A DNA stretch of 64,000 bases, taken from contig NZ_AQUZ01000031.1 in NCBI RefSeq assembly GCF_000372465.1, positions 39,794 to 103,793 on the forward strand, written 5' to 3'. Under the pieces are notes generated by a model. The model ran no database searches. It was given only the letters and a program-made list of their open reading frames with translations, and was not told the origin of the DNA. The position numbers and the translations under genes were made by a program. Position 1 is the stretch's first letter; each line of letters opens with the position of its first letter. Below are positions 18,155-26,386 of this stretch, in pieces. The DNA comes from Kribbella catacumbae DSM 19601. GTDB taxonomy: Bacteria; Actinomycetota; Actinomycetes; Propionibacteriales; Kribbellaceae.

Positions 18155-18820
18155 ATGCTGGCCGATGTCGACACCTGGGTGCTGGACCTCGACGACACCT
18201 TGTACCCGCCGGGCAACGGCCTGGCCGACCAGATGAAGTCGCACATTCGGGCATACCTCAGCGAGTACTTCGGTACGGACGAGGCCGGCGCCCGCCGGAT
18301 CCAGGCCGAACTGATCGCCTCCCACGGCACCACCTTGCGCGGGCTGATGACGACCGAGGGCATCGAGGCGGCCGACTACCTCGCCTTCGAGCACCGCATC
18401 GACTACTCCGTACTACGCCCCGACCCGCTCCTGGTCGACGCGATCGCGGCCCTCCCGGGACGCAAGTTCGTGTTCACCAACGGATCCGCGTACCACGCCG
18501 AGCAGGCGCTGCCCCGGCTCGGCCTGGCTGATCATTTCGACGGCGTGTTCGACATCCTGGCCGGCGAGCTGATCCCGAAGCCCTACCCGCAGAGCTACCA
18601 GCGTTTCGTCGAGCGGTTCGCCATCGACCCCAGCCGCGCGGCCTTCTTCGACGATCTGGCCGTGAACCTGACGGTGCCGGAAGAGCTGGGGATGGCGACC
18701 ATCCACGTCGGCGGCGAGGCCGCACCCGGCACCGCGCAGTACCAGGTGGTGGCACCGCGACGTTGGCGGGTGTGGCAGTTGGCCCCGTTCCTTCACGCTC
18801 TGCGCAACCCCCCGGGCTAA
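18155..18820 (+). CDS. HAD hydrolase, pyrimidine 5'-nucleotidase-like
   Basis: The 221-residue protein has HAD motif I as VLDLDDTLYP, motif II in FVFTNGS, the lysine in IPKPYPQSY, and motif IV as FFDDLAVNL. The DLDDTLYP form and the helical cap (YLSEYFGTDEAGARRI) resemble the Sdt1/phosphoglycolate-phosphatase-like group that dephosphorylates pyrimidine or other small phosphates. The exact substrate is undetermined. Almost no leader precedes the ATG and no strong Shine-Dalgarno is seen. Confidence 0.82.
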   Translation: MLADVDTWVLDLDDTLYPPGNGLADQMKSHIRAYLSEYFGTDEAGARRIQAELIASHGTTLRGLMTTEGIEAADYLAFEHRIDYSVLRPDPLLVDAIAALPGRKFVFTNGSAYHAEQALPRLGLADHFDGVFDILAGELIPKPYPQSYQRFVERFAIDPSRAAFFDDLAVNLTVPEELGMATIHVGGEAAPGTAQYQVVAPRRWRVWQLAPFLHALRNPPG

Positions 18821-18843
18821 GCGCCGGGAGGGCGCGGGACGGC

Positions 18844-18914
18844 CACGCACACCCCGGTCCGGCCAGCAAACGCTTCCCTCGGCGTGTCGGGGCATCCGCA
18901 CCGGGCTGTGCGTG
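18844..18914. repeat. Conserved-loop hairpin repeat, copy 1
   Basis: CACGCACACCCCGGTCCGG (18844-18862) pairs with 18896-18914 at 17 of 19 positions. The 33-base loop contains CCAGCAAACGCTTCCCTCGG followed by CGTGTCGGGG. The same loop recurs at 30497-30580 and, inverted, at 31854-31930, while the stems differ. It begins 24 bases after the HAD stop. It may be a terminator family or a mobile structured repeat. Confidence 0.6.
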
Positions 18915-19013
18915 CACAGCCGTCCGGGCCCTTCGTGTCCGGTGCCCTGCCGGCGTTTGGGTGCCGGGCTGACCGGGCGGCGGTCAAGTCCGGCGAAGTG
19001 GTGGCCGGGTTGG

Positions 19014-19131
19014 GCGGATCCTGTCCCGATCGACAGGACATAGTCGTCCGTTCGACCGGGCGCCACGCTCACGAGAGCGGCGGCAGGTCGCCATTTGAGG
19101 ACCATGTCCTGTCGGTCGGGACAGTATCCGC
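19014..19131. repeat. Long inverted repeat downstream of sugar ABC operon
   Basis: Two 32-base arms (19014-19045 and 19100-19131) match in inverted orientation at 29 positions around a 54-base centre. Each arm is itself near-palindromic, with a CTGTC-N6-GACAG core. It ends six bases before the stop of the last permease gene. It could be a paired operator or a large terminator structure. Apart from this repeat and the hairpin at 18844-18914, nothing else is apparent in 18821-19136. Confidence 0.6.
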
Positions 19132-19136
19132 GGTCT

Positions 19137-19973
19137 TCACTCTTTGACGGCGCCGGCGGTCAGGCCTTCGACGATGTAGCGGCTGGCGAAGGCGAACAGC
19201 ACCATCGTCGGGATGATCGACAGCACCGCCGCGGCCGACATCGACCCCCAGTCGATGTTGTAGCTGCTGATGAAGCCGTTCAGCGCGGCCGGGATCGTCT
19301 TGTTGCTGTCGCTGTTCATCAACGTGACCGAGAGGAACAGTTCGTTCCAGCAGTTCACGAAGTTGAAGATGAACGACGCCGCGATGCCCGGCGTCATCAC
19401 CGGCACCAGCACGCGGAACAGCGCCGACAGCCGCGAGCAGCCGTCCACCATCGCCGCCTCCTCGAGCGAGGCCGGCACGTTCTCGAAGAAGCCGCGCAGC
19501 ATCACCGTGCAGAGCGGGATCGAGACCGCGACGTAGACCAGCACCAGGCCCCAGCGGTTGTCGACCAGGTAGAGCCTCGTCATCAGGATGTAGAGCGAGC
19601 CGAGCGCGATGAACCCGGGAATCATCTGGGTGACCAGGAACGCACCCATCACCGCACCCTTGGAAGCGAACTCGAAACGAGCCAGCACGTACGCCGCGAG
19701 CAGCGAGATCACCGTCGCGAACGCGGCCGCGACCAGCGACACGATCAGGCTGTTGCCCAGGAAGACCGCGAAGTTCGACTGCTCGAACAACCCTCGGTAG
19801 TTGGCCAGCGACCAGTCCGAAGGCCAGTATTTCAAGGGATAGGCGAAGATCGTGCCCGGATCCTTGAACGACGTGACCAGGATCCAGTAGAGCGGGAAGA
19901 TCGTGATCAGCAGGCAGAGGCCGAGTCCGATGAACCGCGCGATCCGCCCGCCGGTGCTGTAGTCGCGGATCAT
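19137..19973 (-). CDS. Carbohydrate ABC transporter permease, MalG type
   Basis: The 278-residue inner-membrane protein has about six transmembrane helices (ILVTSFKDP, VSLVAAAFATVISLLAAYVL). The conserved cytoplasmic EAA loop is SLEEAAMVDGCSRLSALFRV, which contacts the ATPase. It is the second permease of a CUT1-type importer. Its ATG overlaps the stop of the first permease as ATGA. No ATPase gene is in the operon, typical of actinobacteria, where a shared MsiK-like ATPase serves several importers. Confidence 0.9.
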   Translation of the reverse strand: MIRDYSTGGRIARFIGLGLCLLITIFPLYWILVTSFKDPGTIFAYPLKYWPSDWSLANYRGLFEQSNFAVFLGNSLIVSLVAAAFATVISLLAAYVLARFEFASKGAVMGAFLVTQMIPGFIALGSLYILMTRLYLVDNRWGLVLVYVAVSIPLCTVMLRGFFENVPASLEEAAMVDGCSRLSALFRVLVPVMTPGIAASFIFNFVNCWNELFLSVTLMNSDSNKTIPAALNGFISSYNIDWGSMSAAAVLSIIPTMVLFAFASRYIVEGLTAGAVKE

Positions 19974-20920
19974 CTCATCGCCTTCCGTGGCCGGATGGAC
20001 AGCAGGTAGAAGATCGCGAACAGCATCAGTACGAAGACCACCATCACGCCCATCGCCGAAGCACGCCCGTAGTCACCCTCCTGGGTCACCTGGATCATGT
20101 ACGACGTGACGATGTGCGTCTCGTTCGCCGGACCGCCACCGGTCATCCCGAAGATCAGCTCGGGTGAGTTGAAGATCCAGATCACCCGCAGCAATACGGT
20201 CAGCGCCAGCGTCGTCCGGATCGACGGGATGGTGATGCTGAACAGCGTCCGGACCTTGCCGGCACCGTCGATCGCCGAGGCCTCGTAGAGTTCCTCGGGC
20301 ACCGACTGCAGCGCGGCCAGGATCATGATCGCGAAGAACGTCACGCCGTACCAGACGTTCGCGACGATGACCGCGACCATCGCGTACTTCGCGTCGGCCA
20401 GCCACGGCACCGGCGTACTGATCAGGTGTGTCTTCATCAGCAGGTCGTTGACGACGCCGAACTCGCCGTTGAACATCCAGCGGAACAGGATGCCGATCAG
20501 GAAGCCCGACACCGCCCAGGGGAAGAACACCAGCGCCTGGTACGCACCGCGGAAGCGGAACTTCCGCCGCAGCCACAACGCCATCGTGAAGCCGATCAGG
20601 AACTGCGGGATCAGCGACCCGGCCACCCAGATCAGCGAGTTCTTCACCGTGCCGCGGAACATCTCGTCGTGCAGCAGCGTGCTGAAGTTCTTCAGCCCGA
20701 CCCAGGACGTGTCGGACAGATCGTTCAGGTTGTAGTTGCGGAAGGCCATCGAGATGCCGTTGGCCAACGGGTAGTAGGTGAACATGCCGACGAAAGCGAT
20801 CGCAGGCAGCATGAAAAGGAACAGGGTCAGCGCGGTCCGCCCGGTGAACTGGCGGCGCCGGGTGACCGGCCGCCGCGGCGGCGTCTGCCGCACCGGCCGG
20901 TCCGTCTCGGTCAGAGCCAT
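19970..20920 (-). CDS. Carbohydrate ABC transporter permease, MalF/UgpA type
   Basis: The 316-residue membrane protein has a basic N-terminus and about six transmembrane helices. Examples are LTLFLFMLPAIAFVGMFTYY and ALVFFPWAVSGFLIGILF. The EAA loop is ELYEASAIDGAGKVRTLFSI. It pairs with the downstream MalG-type permease. It follows the binding-protein gene by four bases, so binding protein and channel are expressed together. Confidence 0.9.
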   Translation of the reverse strand: MALTETDRPVRQTPPRRPVTRRRQFTGRTALTLFLFMLPAIAFVGMFTYYPLANGISMAFRNYNLNDLSDTSWVGLKNFSTLLHDEMFRGTVKNSLIWVAGSLIPQFLIGFTMALWLRRKFRFRGAYQALVFFPWAVSGFLIGILFRWMFNGEFGVVNDLLMKTHLISTPVPWLADAKYAMVAVIVANVWYGVTFFAIMILAALQSVPEELYEASAIDGAGKVRTLFSITIPSIRTTLALTVLLRVIWIFNSPELIFGMTGGGPANETHIVTSYMIQVTQEGDYGRASAMGVMVVFVLMLFAIFYLLSIRPRKAMR

Positions 20921-20924
20921 CGGG

Positions 20925-22232
20925 TCAGTTCCCGGCCCACTTCTTGGTCCAGTACTCGTCCCAGCTCTTCAGGATCTCGGCCGGTTGCGCCTTCCCGGTG
21001 ATCAGCTTCTGTACGTCGGCGTCGGCCTTGTTACCCCATTCGGTCGACCACGGCACACCACGCGGCTGGGTCACCACCACATAGGTGTCCGGCGAGGAGT
21101 TCATCGCGACGTACGACGCCCACGGGCCGTCCTTGAAGTACGGGTCGTCGGCCGCGCTCTTCAGGATCGGGACCAGGCTGTTCTCCTTGGAGAACGTCAT
21201 CGCCGCGTCACCGGAGGTCAGGAACTTCACGAGCTCCACCGCCTCCTTCTTGTGGGTGCTGCCCTGGGCGACACCCCAGCCGGCGTTGGCCAGCGGCTGG
21301 GCCGCCTTGCCCGTCGGACCGACCGGGAGGGGCGCAGTACCCCACTGGTCTTCCTTGATCGTCTTCGACTCCTTGACCGTGGCGATCACCTCGGGGTCCT
21401 GGAGCAGGAAGCCCGTCGTACCGGAGGTGAAGCCCTGCACCATCTCGGGATAACCCCAGCTCACAGAGCTCGGCGGCGACGCGGACTTGAACAGGTCGAG
21501 GTACAGGTTGAGCGCTTCGACGGCCTTCGGCGAGGAGAAGATCGTCTTGCCGTTGGTCAGCTTGAACGCGTTGTCCTTGTTGATCTCGTCGATCACGTAG
21601 CCGGAGATCACCGTGATCGCGTTGCCGGCCCCACCGAGGCCGCCGCGGAACGAGTAGCCGTACCGGTTCTTCGCCGGGTCGTTGATCTTCTTGGCCTGCT
21701 CGACCATCTCGGACCAGCTCTTCGGCGGGCCGCTGAAGCCGGCCTGCTGGACCAGATCCTTGCGGTAGAACAGCGACAAGCCGTAGAAGCCGTAGGGCAC
21801 CATGTAGGACTTGCCGCCCTGCTGGGTGACCTTGAGGGCGTTCTCGGTCAGCGCGCCCAGGCCGTCCCAGCCCTTGAGGTCGGGGGCCATGTCGTAGATC
21901 CATTTGTTGGTCGAGAACGGGCCGACGGTGGTGTCGCGGACCTCCAGCACGTCCACGCCCTTGCCGGACTGCAGCATCTGCTGGATCTTCTGGTCCGCGG
22001 AGTTGGTCGGCGGCGAGATGAGCTGGACCTTGACGCCCGAGTTCTTCGCCTCGAAGTCGGCGATCAGCTTCTTCAGCAGCGCGGTCCGGGTCGGGTTGGT
22101 CAGGCTCTCGACCATCTGCAGCTTGACCTCGCCGCCGCTCTGCGCCTTCTCGGCGGGACCGGGGCCGCAGGCGGTCGCGGCGGCGACCAGGGCGAATGCC
22201 GCGAAGGGTGCGAACATCTGTCGGTAGCGCAT
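20925..22232 (-). CDS. Sugar ABC transporter substrate-binding lipoprotein
   Basis: The protein is 435 residues from ATG 22232, chosen over GTG 22238 because GAGGAG then has normal spacing. The signal peptide and lipobox end AATAC. The fold is family-1 extracellular binding protein, with ADFEAKNSGVKVQLI, YGFYGLSLFYRKDL and ANAGWGVAQGSTHKKEAVE. It likely captures an oligosaccharide or glycerophosphodiester outside the cell. The divergent GntR regulator may control the operon. Confidence 0.88.
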   Translation of the reverse strand: MRYRQMFAPFAAFALVAAATACGPGPAEKAQSGGEVKLQMVESLTNPTRTALLKKLIADFEAKNSGVKVQLISPPTNSADQKIQQMLQSGKGVDVLEVRDTTVGPFSTNKWIYDMAPDLKGWDGLGALTENALKVTQQGGKSYMVPYGFYGLSLFYRKDLVQQAGFSGPPKSWSEMVEQAKKINDPAKNRYGYSFRGGLGGAGNAITVISGYVIDEINKDNAFKLTNGKTIFSSPKAVEALNLYLDLFKSASPPSSVSWGYPEMVQGFTSGTTGFLLQDPEVIATVKESKTIKEDQWGTAPLPVGPTGKAAQPLANAGWGVAQGSTHKKEAVELVKFLTSGDAAMTFSKENSLVPILKSAADDPYFKDGPWASYVAMNSSPDTYVVVTQPRGVPWSTEWGNKADADVQKLITGKAQPAEILKSWDEYWTKKWAGN

Positions 22233-22428
22233 CGGCACTTCTCCTCAGGGGATGTGGGCCAGGGTAGGGAGTCAGCGGCCAGAGTTTGCTCTGACATCTG
22301 ATGAGTCGGTCCACCAATCCCCGAACACTAGCCAGAACTGCGCTCTGACGACAAGGACCTATGGCCGAGATGACCGCAAGTGGTCTGAGGACTTACCCTC
22401 TGAGGGTGTTCTCGATGGGGAGGTGCTG

Positions 22429-23133
22429 ATGGCGGCGACGGACAAGGCACTGGCCGGGCTGCGGCAGATGATCGCGTCCGGCGAGCTCGGGCCGGGCGCG
22501 AAGTTCCCGCCTGAGCCCGAACTCTGCGACCACCTCGGGGTGTCTCGCAGCTCACTGCGCGAGGCGGCCCGCTCACTCGCGGCGCTGGGCGTGATCGAGT
22601 CGCGGCACGGCTCGGGCACCTACGTCTCGGCGCTGGATCCGGCCGAGATCATCAGCCGGTTCTCGCTCTCGGTCGAGCTGATCCCGCTCGAGGGGGTGCT
22701 GCAGCTGCTCGAAGTACGGCGGGTTCTCGAGGCGCATGCGACGGCGGCGGCCGCTGCCCGGCAGGATCCTTCGCTGGAGAAGCAGCTGGGTGACATCCTC
22801 GATCAGCTGGAGGCGACCACCGACGCGGCCGAGATCCAGGCGCTGGACGCGGAGTTCCACGGCGCGATCTGTACGGCCGGCGGGAATCCGACCGTCACCG
22901 CGCTGACCGGGGTGATCCGTGGCCGCGGCGGGCACTACCGGATCTTCGAGCCGGGCGAGGACTTCGACGCGATCAAGCAGACCAGCGACCGCGGCCACCG
23001 GGCGATCCTCGCCGCCATCGCCCACCGCGACCCTGCCGCGGCTGCCACTGCCGCCTCTGCTCACATAGCGCAGACCGAGCTCTGGCTCCGCGCTCTCCGG
23101 CCGCAACCGCAGGTGGCGTTGGAAGACGACTAG
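22429..23133 (+). CDS. GntR-family regulator, FadR/FCD subfamily
   Basis: The protein is 234 residues from ATG 22429, preceded by GGGGAGG. The N-terminal winged helix reads ASGELGPGAKFPPEPELCDH then SRSSLREAARSLAALGVIE and HGSGTYV. The C-terminal helical FCD ligand domain follows (EVRRVLEAHATAAAA, DAEFHGAICTAGGNPTV, DRGHRAILAAIAHRD). It is divergent from the sugar importer and is the most likely local repressor. An AAGT-N9-ACTT element just upstream (22378-22394) may be its site. Confidence 0.85.
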   Translation: MAATDKALAGLRQMIASGELGPGAKFPPEPELCDHLGVSRSSLREAARSLAALGVIESRHGSGTYVSALDPAEIISRFSLSVELIPLEGVLQLLEVRRVLEAHATAAAAARQDPSLEKQLGDILDQLEATTDAAEIQALDAEFHGAICTAGGNPTVTALTGVIRGRGGHYRIFEPGEDFDAIKQTSDRGHRAILAAIAHRDPAAAATAASAHIAQTELWLRALRPQPQVALEDD

Positions 23134-23140
23134 ACACGCC

Positions 23141-24007
23141 TTAGGCAAGGGCGATGGCGACGATGCCGGCCAGTACTACGGCGCTGCCGAGCAGCCGTCG
23201 TCGCGCACCGGCCTCACCGAGTACGAGCCAGGCGGCCAGCCCGCTCAGCACGATGCTCACCTCTCGCGCGGGTGCGACGAGGCTCACCGGCGCCAGTCGC
23301 ATCGCGAAGAGCACGAGCAGATAGGCGATCGGCGACAGCAGGCCGACGATCATCACCTCACGACTGTTCTCCTGCCAGAGAAGGCGAAGCTGCTCCCGAT
23401 TGCGGAGCACCGTGGGCGTCAGCAGTGCGCTCTGCAGGATGGAGCCGGTGGCGAAATAGATGACCGGCGGGACAGCGAGGGTCGTCACGGAGTACGCGTC
23501 CCAGAGGGTGTAGGCGGCGATCACTACACCGGTTGCGACGCCGTACAAGACTCCTGCCCGGACGGCCGGTCGCCTCGCTAGCCTGGCGCCGCCAGTGCTG
23601 ATAGTGAGCACGCCGGTGATGATCAGCGCGTCTCCTGCCAAGCCGACTGGTCCGGGGCGCTCACTAAGTAGCAGCACGGCTAGTAGTACCGAAAGGAGCG
23701 GGCCCGTCCCCCGCGCTACCGGGTAGACGACGGAGAGGTCGCCGACGTCGTACCCGCGCTGCAGGACCAGCCCGTAGGCGATATGCAGCACCGCGGTGAC
23801 GACAGCTGCGAGCAGCCAGGTCCACTGCGGCCTGGCATCCGTGGTGATCAACGCGATGACGAGCGCCGGGAGCAAGAACACGGTGGCGGCCGTGTAGTAG
23901 GCCCAGACGAAGGTCGCGCCGCCGTGGCGGACTCGCTTGGCGGCGAAGTTCCACGCCGCGTGCAGGACCGCGGCGATGAGTACGAGGGTGAGAGCTTGGA
24001 CGTTCAC
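23141..24007 (-). CDS. EamA/DMT-family transporter
   Basis: The 288-residue protein has ten predicted transmembrane helices in two EamA halves, e.g. LTLVLIAAVLHAAWNFAAK at the start and APAREVSIVLSGLAAWLVLG near the end. It is likely a small-molecule exporter of the drug/metabolite superfamily; the substrate is unknown. The start is GTG 24007, with a perfect 16-bp palindrome 16 bases upstream. It converges with the GntR gene. Confidence 0.85.
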   Translation of the reverse strand: MNVQALTLVLIAAVLHAAWNFAAKRVRHGGATFVWAYYTAATVFLLPALVIALITTDARPQWTWLLAAVVTAVLHIAYGLVLQRGYDVGDLSVVYPVARGTGPLLSVLLAVLLLSERPGPVGLAGDALIITGVLTISTGGARLARRPAVRAGVLYGVATGVVIAAYTLWDAYSVTTLAVPPVIYFATGSILQSALLTPTVLRNREQLRLLWQENSREVMIVGLLSPIAYLLVLFAMRLAPVSLVAPAREVSIVLSGLAAWLVLGEAGARRRLLGSAVVLAGIVAIALA

Positions 24008-24022
24008 CGGGACCCTTCAGGT

Positions 24023-24038
24023 GTTCGCGCACGCGAAC
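24023..24038. promoter_or_regulatory. Perfect palindrome upstream of EamA transporter
   Basis: GTTCGCGCACGCGAAC is a perfect 16-base palindrome just upstream of the ribosome-binding region of the EamA gene. It may be an operator, or a hairpin limiting ribosome access. Apart from this repeat, nothing else is apparent in 24008-24315. Confidence 0.45.
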
Positions 24039-24315
24039 GACCGGGTCCTCCAGGCTTTTGTCCCGTCAGATGTCCGGCCCGGCTTCCGGCCGGTCCGGTG
24101 GTGCCGCTCGGACCAGTCCCTACGCCCTGATTGCGATCGATGACGGGCAAGCGGCGGAACCCTAGGCACTACCCGGGCAGTGTACCGAAATAGAAGCCTT
24201 GCACGAGAATTTCTTTCATCTGTCGAGATCTTGCAGGGAAAGGTCGGGATGCGTAGTGTCCGGGCTCAATACGGCACGCCTGTGGGGCGGCCGTTCGTTC
24301 GAGGGGATGTCGCCC

Positions 24316-26301
24316 GTGTCCCAGCTTCTCTTCCGCCGCCGGCCTGTGCTGATCGGCGCCGTCGTCGGCGCGCTGCTCGCAGTACCCGGCCTGTCTGCCA
24401 GTGCCGCTGGTCCGCCAGCGCCCGTGATCACTCGCGCCGGGCTTGATCCCGCGTTGGCTCAGGGGCGCGGCGCGACCGTGCCCTTCGTCGAGCAGGAGGC
24501 GGAGAACGCCGCCACCAACGGCGAGAAGCTCGGCCCCAGCCGCGAGGCCTACACCTTGCCCGCCGAGGCTTCGGGGCGCACCGCAGTACGGCTGACCGAG
24601 GCTGGGCAGTATGTGGAGTTCACGCTGTCCAAGCCGGCCAACGCCCTGACACTGCGCTACAGCATCCCCGACAGCGCCACCGGTGGCGGACTGCGTTCTC
24701 CGCTCGACGTACTGGTGAACGGCAAGCACAGGCAGACGATGACGCTGACATCGGAGTACGCCTGGCTCTACGGCATGTATCCGTTCTCCAACGACCCGAA
24801 CGTCGACCCGACCCCCGGCTGGTGGAAACCCGAACCGGACCCGGTCGCCAAGCCGTTCCGGCCGAACCACTTCTACGACGAGCAGCGACTACTGCTCGGC
24901 AAGACCTACCGCGCCGGCGACAAGGTCCGCTTCCAGCTCCCAGCCGGTACTACGGCCGCGTGGACCGTACTCGACGTCGCCGACTTCGAACTGGTCGCGC
25001 AACCGGCCCGACAACCCGCGAAGTCCTTGTCGGTAAGGCTTTTCGGCGCTGACCCGACCGGCAAGCGGGACGCAGCACCGGCGATCGAGCGGACGATCGC
25101 GATGGCTCAACGGATCGGCTGGACGGTGTTCATCCCGCCGGGCACCTATCAGGTCAACCGGCACATCATCGTGGACAAGGTCACCATCCAGGGCGCCGGC
25201 AACTGGTGGACGATCATCAAGGGCAAGGTGCTGCCGCTCGCACAACCCGCGCCGGACAAGTCGGTCCACAGCGCGCCAGGCTTCTACGGCCGGTACGCCG
25301 CCGACGGCGGCAGCACGAAGGTCCATCTGTCCGGCTTCGCGATCGAGAGCGACGTACGGGAGCGGATCGACACCGACCAGGTGAACGGCATCGGCGGCGC
25401 GATCGGCGGTGGGTCGACGATCCAGGGCCTCTACCTGCACCGCACCAAGGTGGGCATCTGGCTGGACGGGCCGATGAGCGGGCTGCTGATCCGCGACAAC
25501 ATCATCACCGACGCGGTGGCCGACGGGATGAACCTGCACCTCGGCGTCTCGCACGTCCGGGCGACGAACAACTTCATCCGCAACACCGGCGACGACGGCC
25601 TGGCGATGTGGTCGGAGGCCAACCCCGACGGGCTGGTCAACCACGACAACGTCTACGACCACAACACCGTCCAGACCCCGACACTGGCGAACAACATCGC
25701 GATCTACGGCGGCCGCGACAACGCGGTGACCGACAATCTGGTGGCCGACCCGATCCGCGAGGGCAGTACCTTGCACGCCGGGTCGCGGTTCAACTCGACA
25801 CCGTTCGAGGGGACGCTGTCGTTCGCCCGGAACACAACGGTTCGCGGCGGCCCTCGAGACCTGAACTGGAATCTCGGACTGGGCGCGATCTGGCTCTATG
25901 CCTTGCAGTCCGACATGTCCGGCCGGATCGAGGTGACCGACAGCTCGTTCCTCGACTCGACGTACAACGCGTTCATGTTCGTTGTCGACTGGCCGGTCAA
26001 GGACGACCACACTTTGACGAATGTTGCCTTCCGCAACATCAAGGTCGACGGCACCGGGACGAACGTGGTCAACGCCCGGGTCGGCGGCTGGGCCACCTTC
26101 GAGAACGTCGACGCCCGCAATGTGGGAGCCCCGTTCGTCAACAACTGCGGGACCTTCCACTTCACCGGCACGCCGGAATTCGACGTGCGCCTCCTCGGAA
26201 CCAGCAACGACGGCAACTGGACGACCGATGCCGGCGCCCCTGGCCACTGCGAGGATCGTCCGCCGGTTGTTCCGCCCGCTCCCCCGAGCCCCTGGAACTA
26301 A
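24316..26301 (+). CDS. Secreted GH87-like alpha-1,3-glucanase (mycodextranase-type)
   Basis: The protein is 661 residues from GTG 24316, nine bases after GAGGGG; ATG 24307 would abut the Shine-Dalgarno. A Sec signal peptide comes first (LIGAVVGALLAVPGLSASAA). A beta-sandwich module follows (VPFVEQEAENAATNG, EAGQYVEFTL, NHFYDEQRLLLG). Last comes a right-handed beta-helix opening VRLFGADPTGKRDAAPAIER. Catalytic-type aspartates lie in DAVADGMN (about residue 404) and NTGDDGLAMW (about 424), as in family 87. It likely cuts fungal cell-wall alpha-glucan or nigeran outside the cell. The C-terminus is a Pro-rich tail without a binding module. Confidence 0.8.
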   Translation: MSQLLFRRRPVLIGAVVGALLAVPGLSASAAGPPAPVITRAGLDPALAQGRGATVPFVEQEAENAATNGEKLGPSREAYTLPAEASGRTAVRLTEAGQYVEFTLSKPANALTLRYSIPDSATGGGLRSPLDVLVNGKHRQTMTLTSEYAWLYGMYPFSNDPNVDPTPGWWKPEPDPVAKPFRPNHFYDEQRLLLGKTYRAGDKVRFQLPAGTTAAWTVLDVADFELVAQPARQPAKSLSVRLFGADPTGKRDAAPAIERTIAMAQRIGWTVFIPPGTYQVNRHIIVDKVTIQGAGNWWTIIKGKVLPLAQPAPDKSVHSAPGFYGRYAADGGSTKVHLSGFAIESDVRERIDTDQVNGIGGAIGGGSTIQGLYLHRTKVGIWLDGPMSGLLIRDNIITDAVADGMNLHLGVSHVRATNNFIRNTGDDGLAMWSEANPDGLVNHDNVYDHNTVQTPTLANNIAIYGGRDNAVTDNLVADPIREGSTLHAGSRFNSTPFEGTLSFARNTTVRGGPRDLNWNLGLGAIWLYALQSDMSGRIEVTDSSFLDSTYNAFMFVVDWPVKDDHTLTNVAFRNIKVDGTGTNVVNARVGGWATFENVDARNVGAPFVNNCGTFHFTGTPEFDVRLLGTSNDGNWTTDAGAPGHCEDRPPVVPPAPPSPWN

Positions 26302-26386
26302 CAGCCACGCGGTGGGGCCCGCCCTCTCAGCCCCACCGCGTGCTCCCGCTCCACCGCCAACTCACCTGTCCCCTCAGCCCACCGGG

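Noticed and set aside
20778..22301. 507-codon plus-strand open frame
   Set aside because: It is antisense to the sugar-binding lipoprotein and permease genes, with composition typical of a high-GC shadow.
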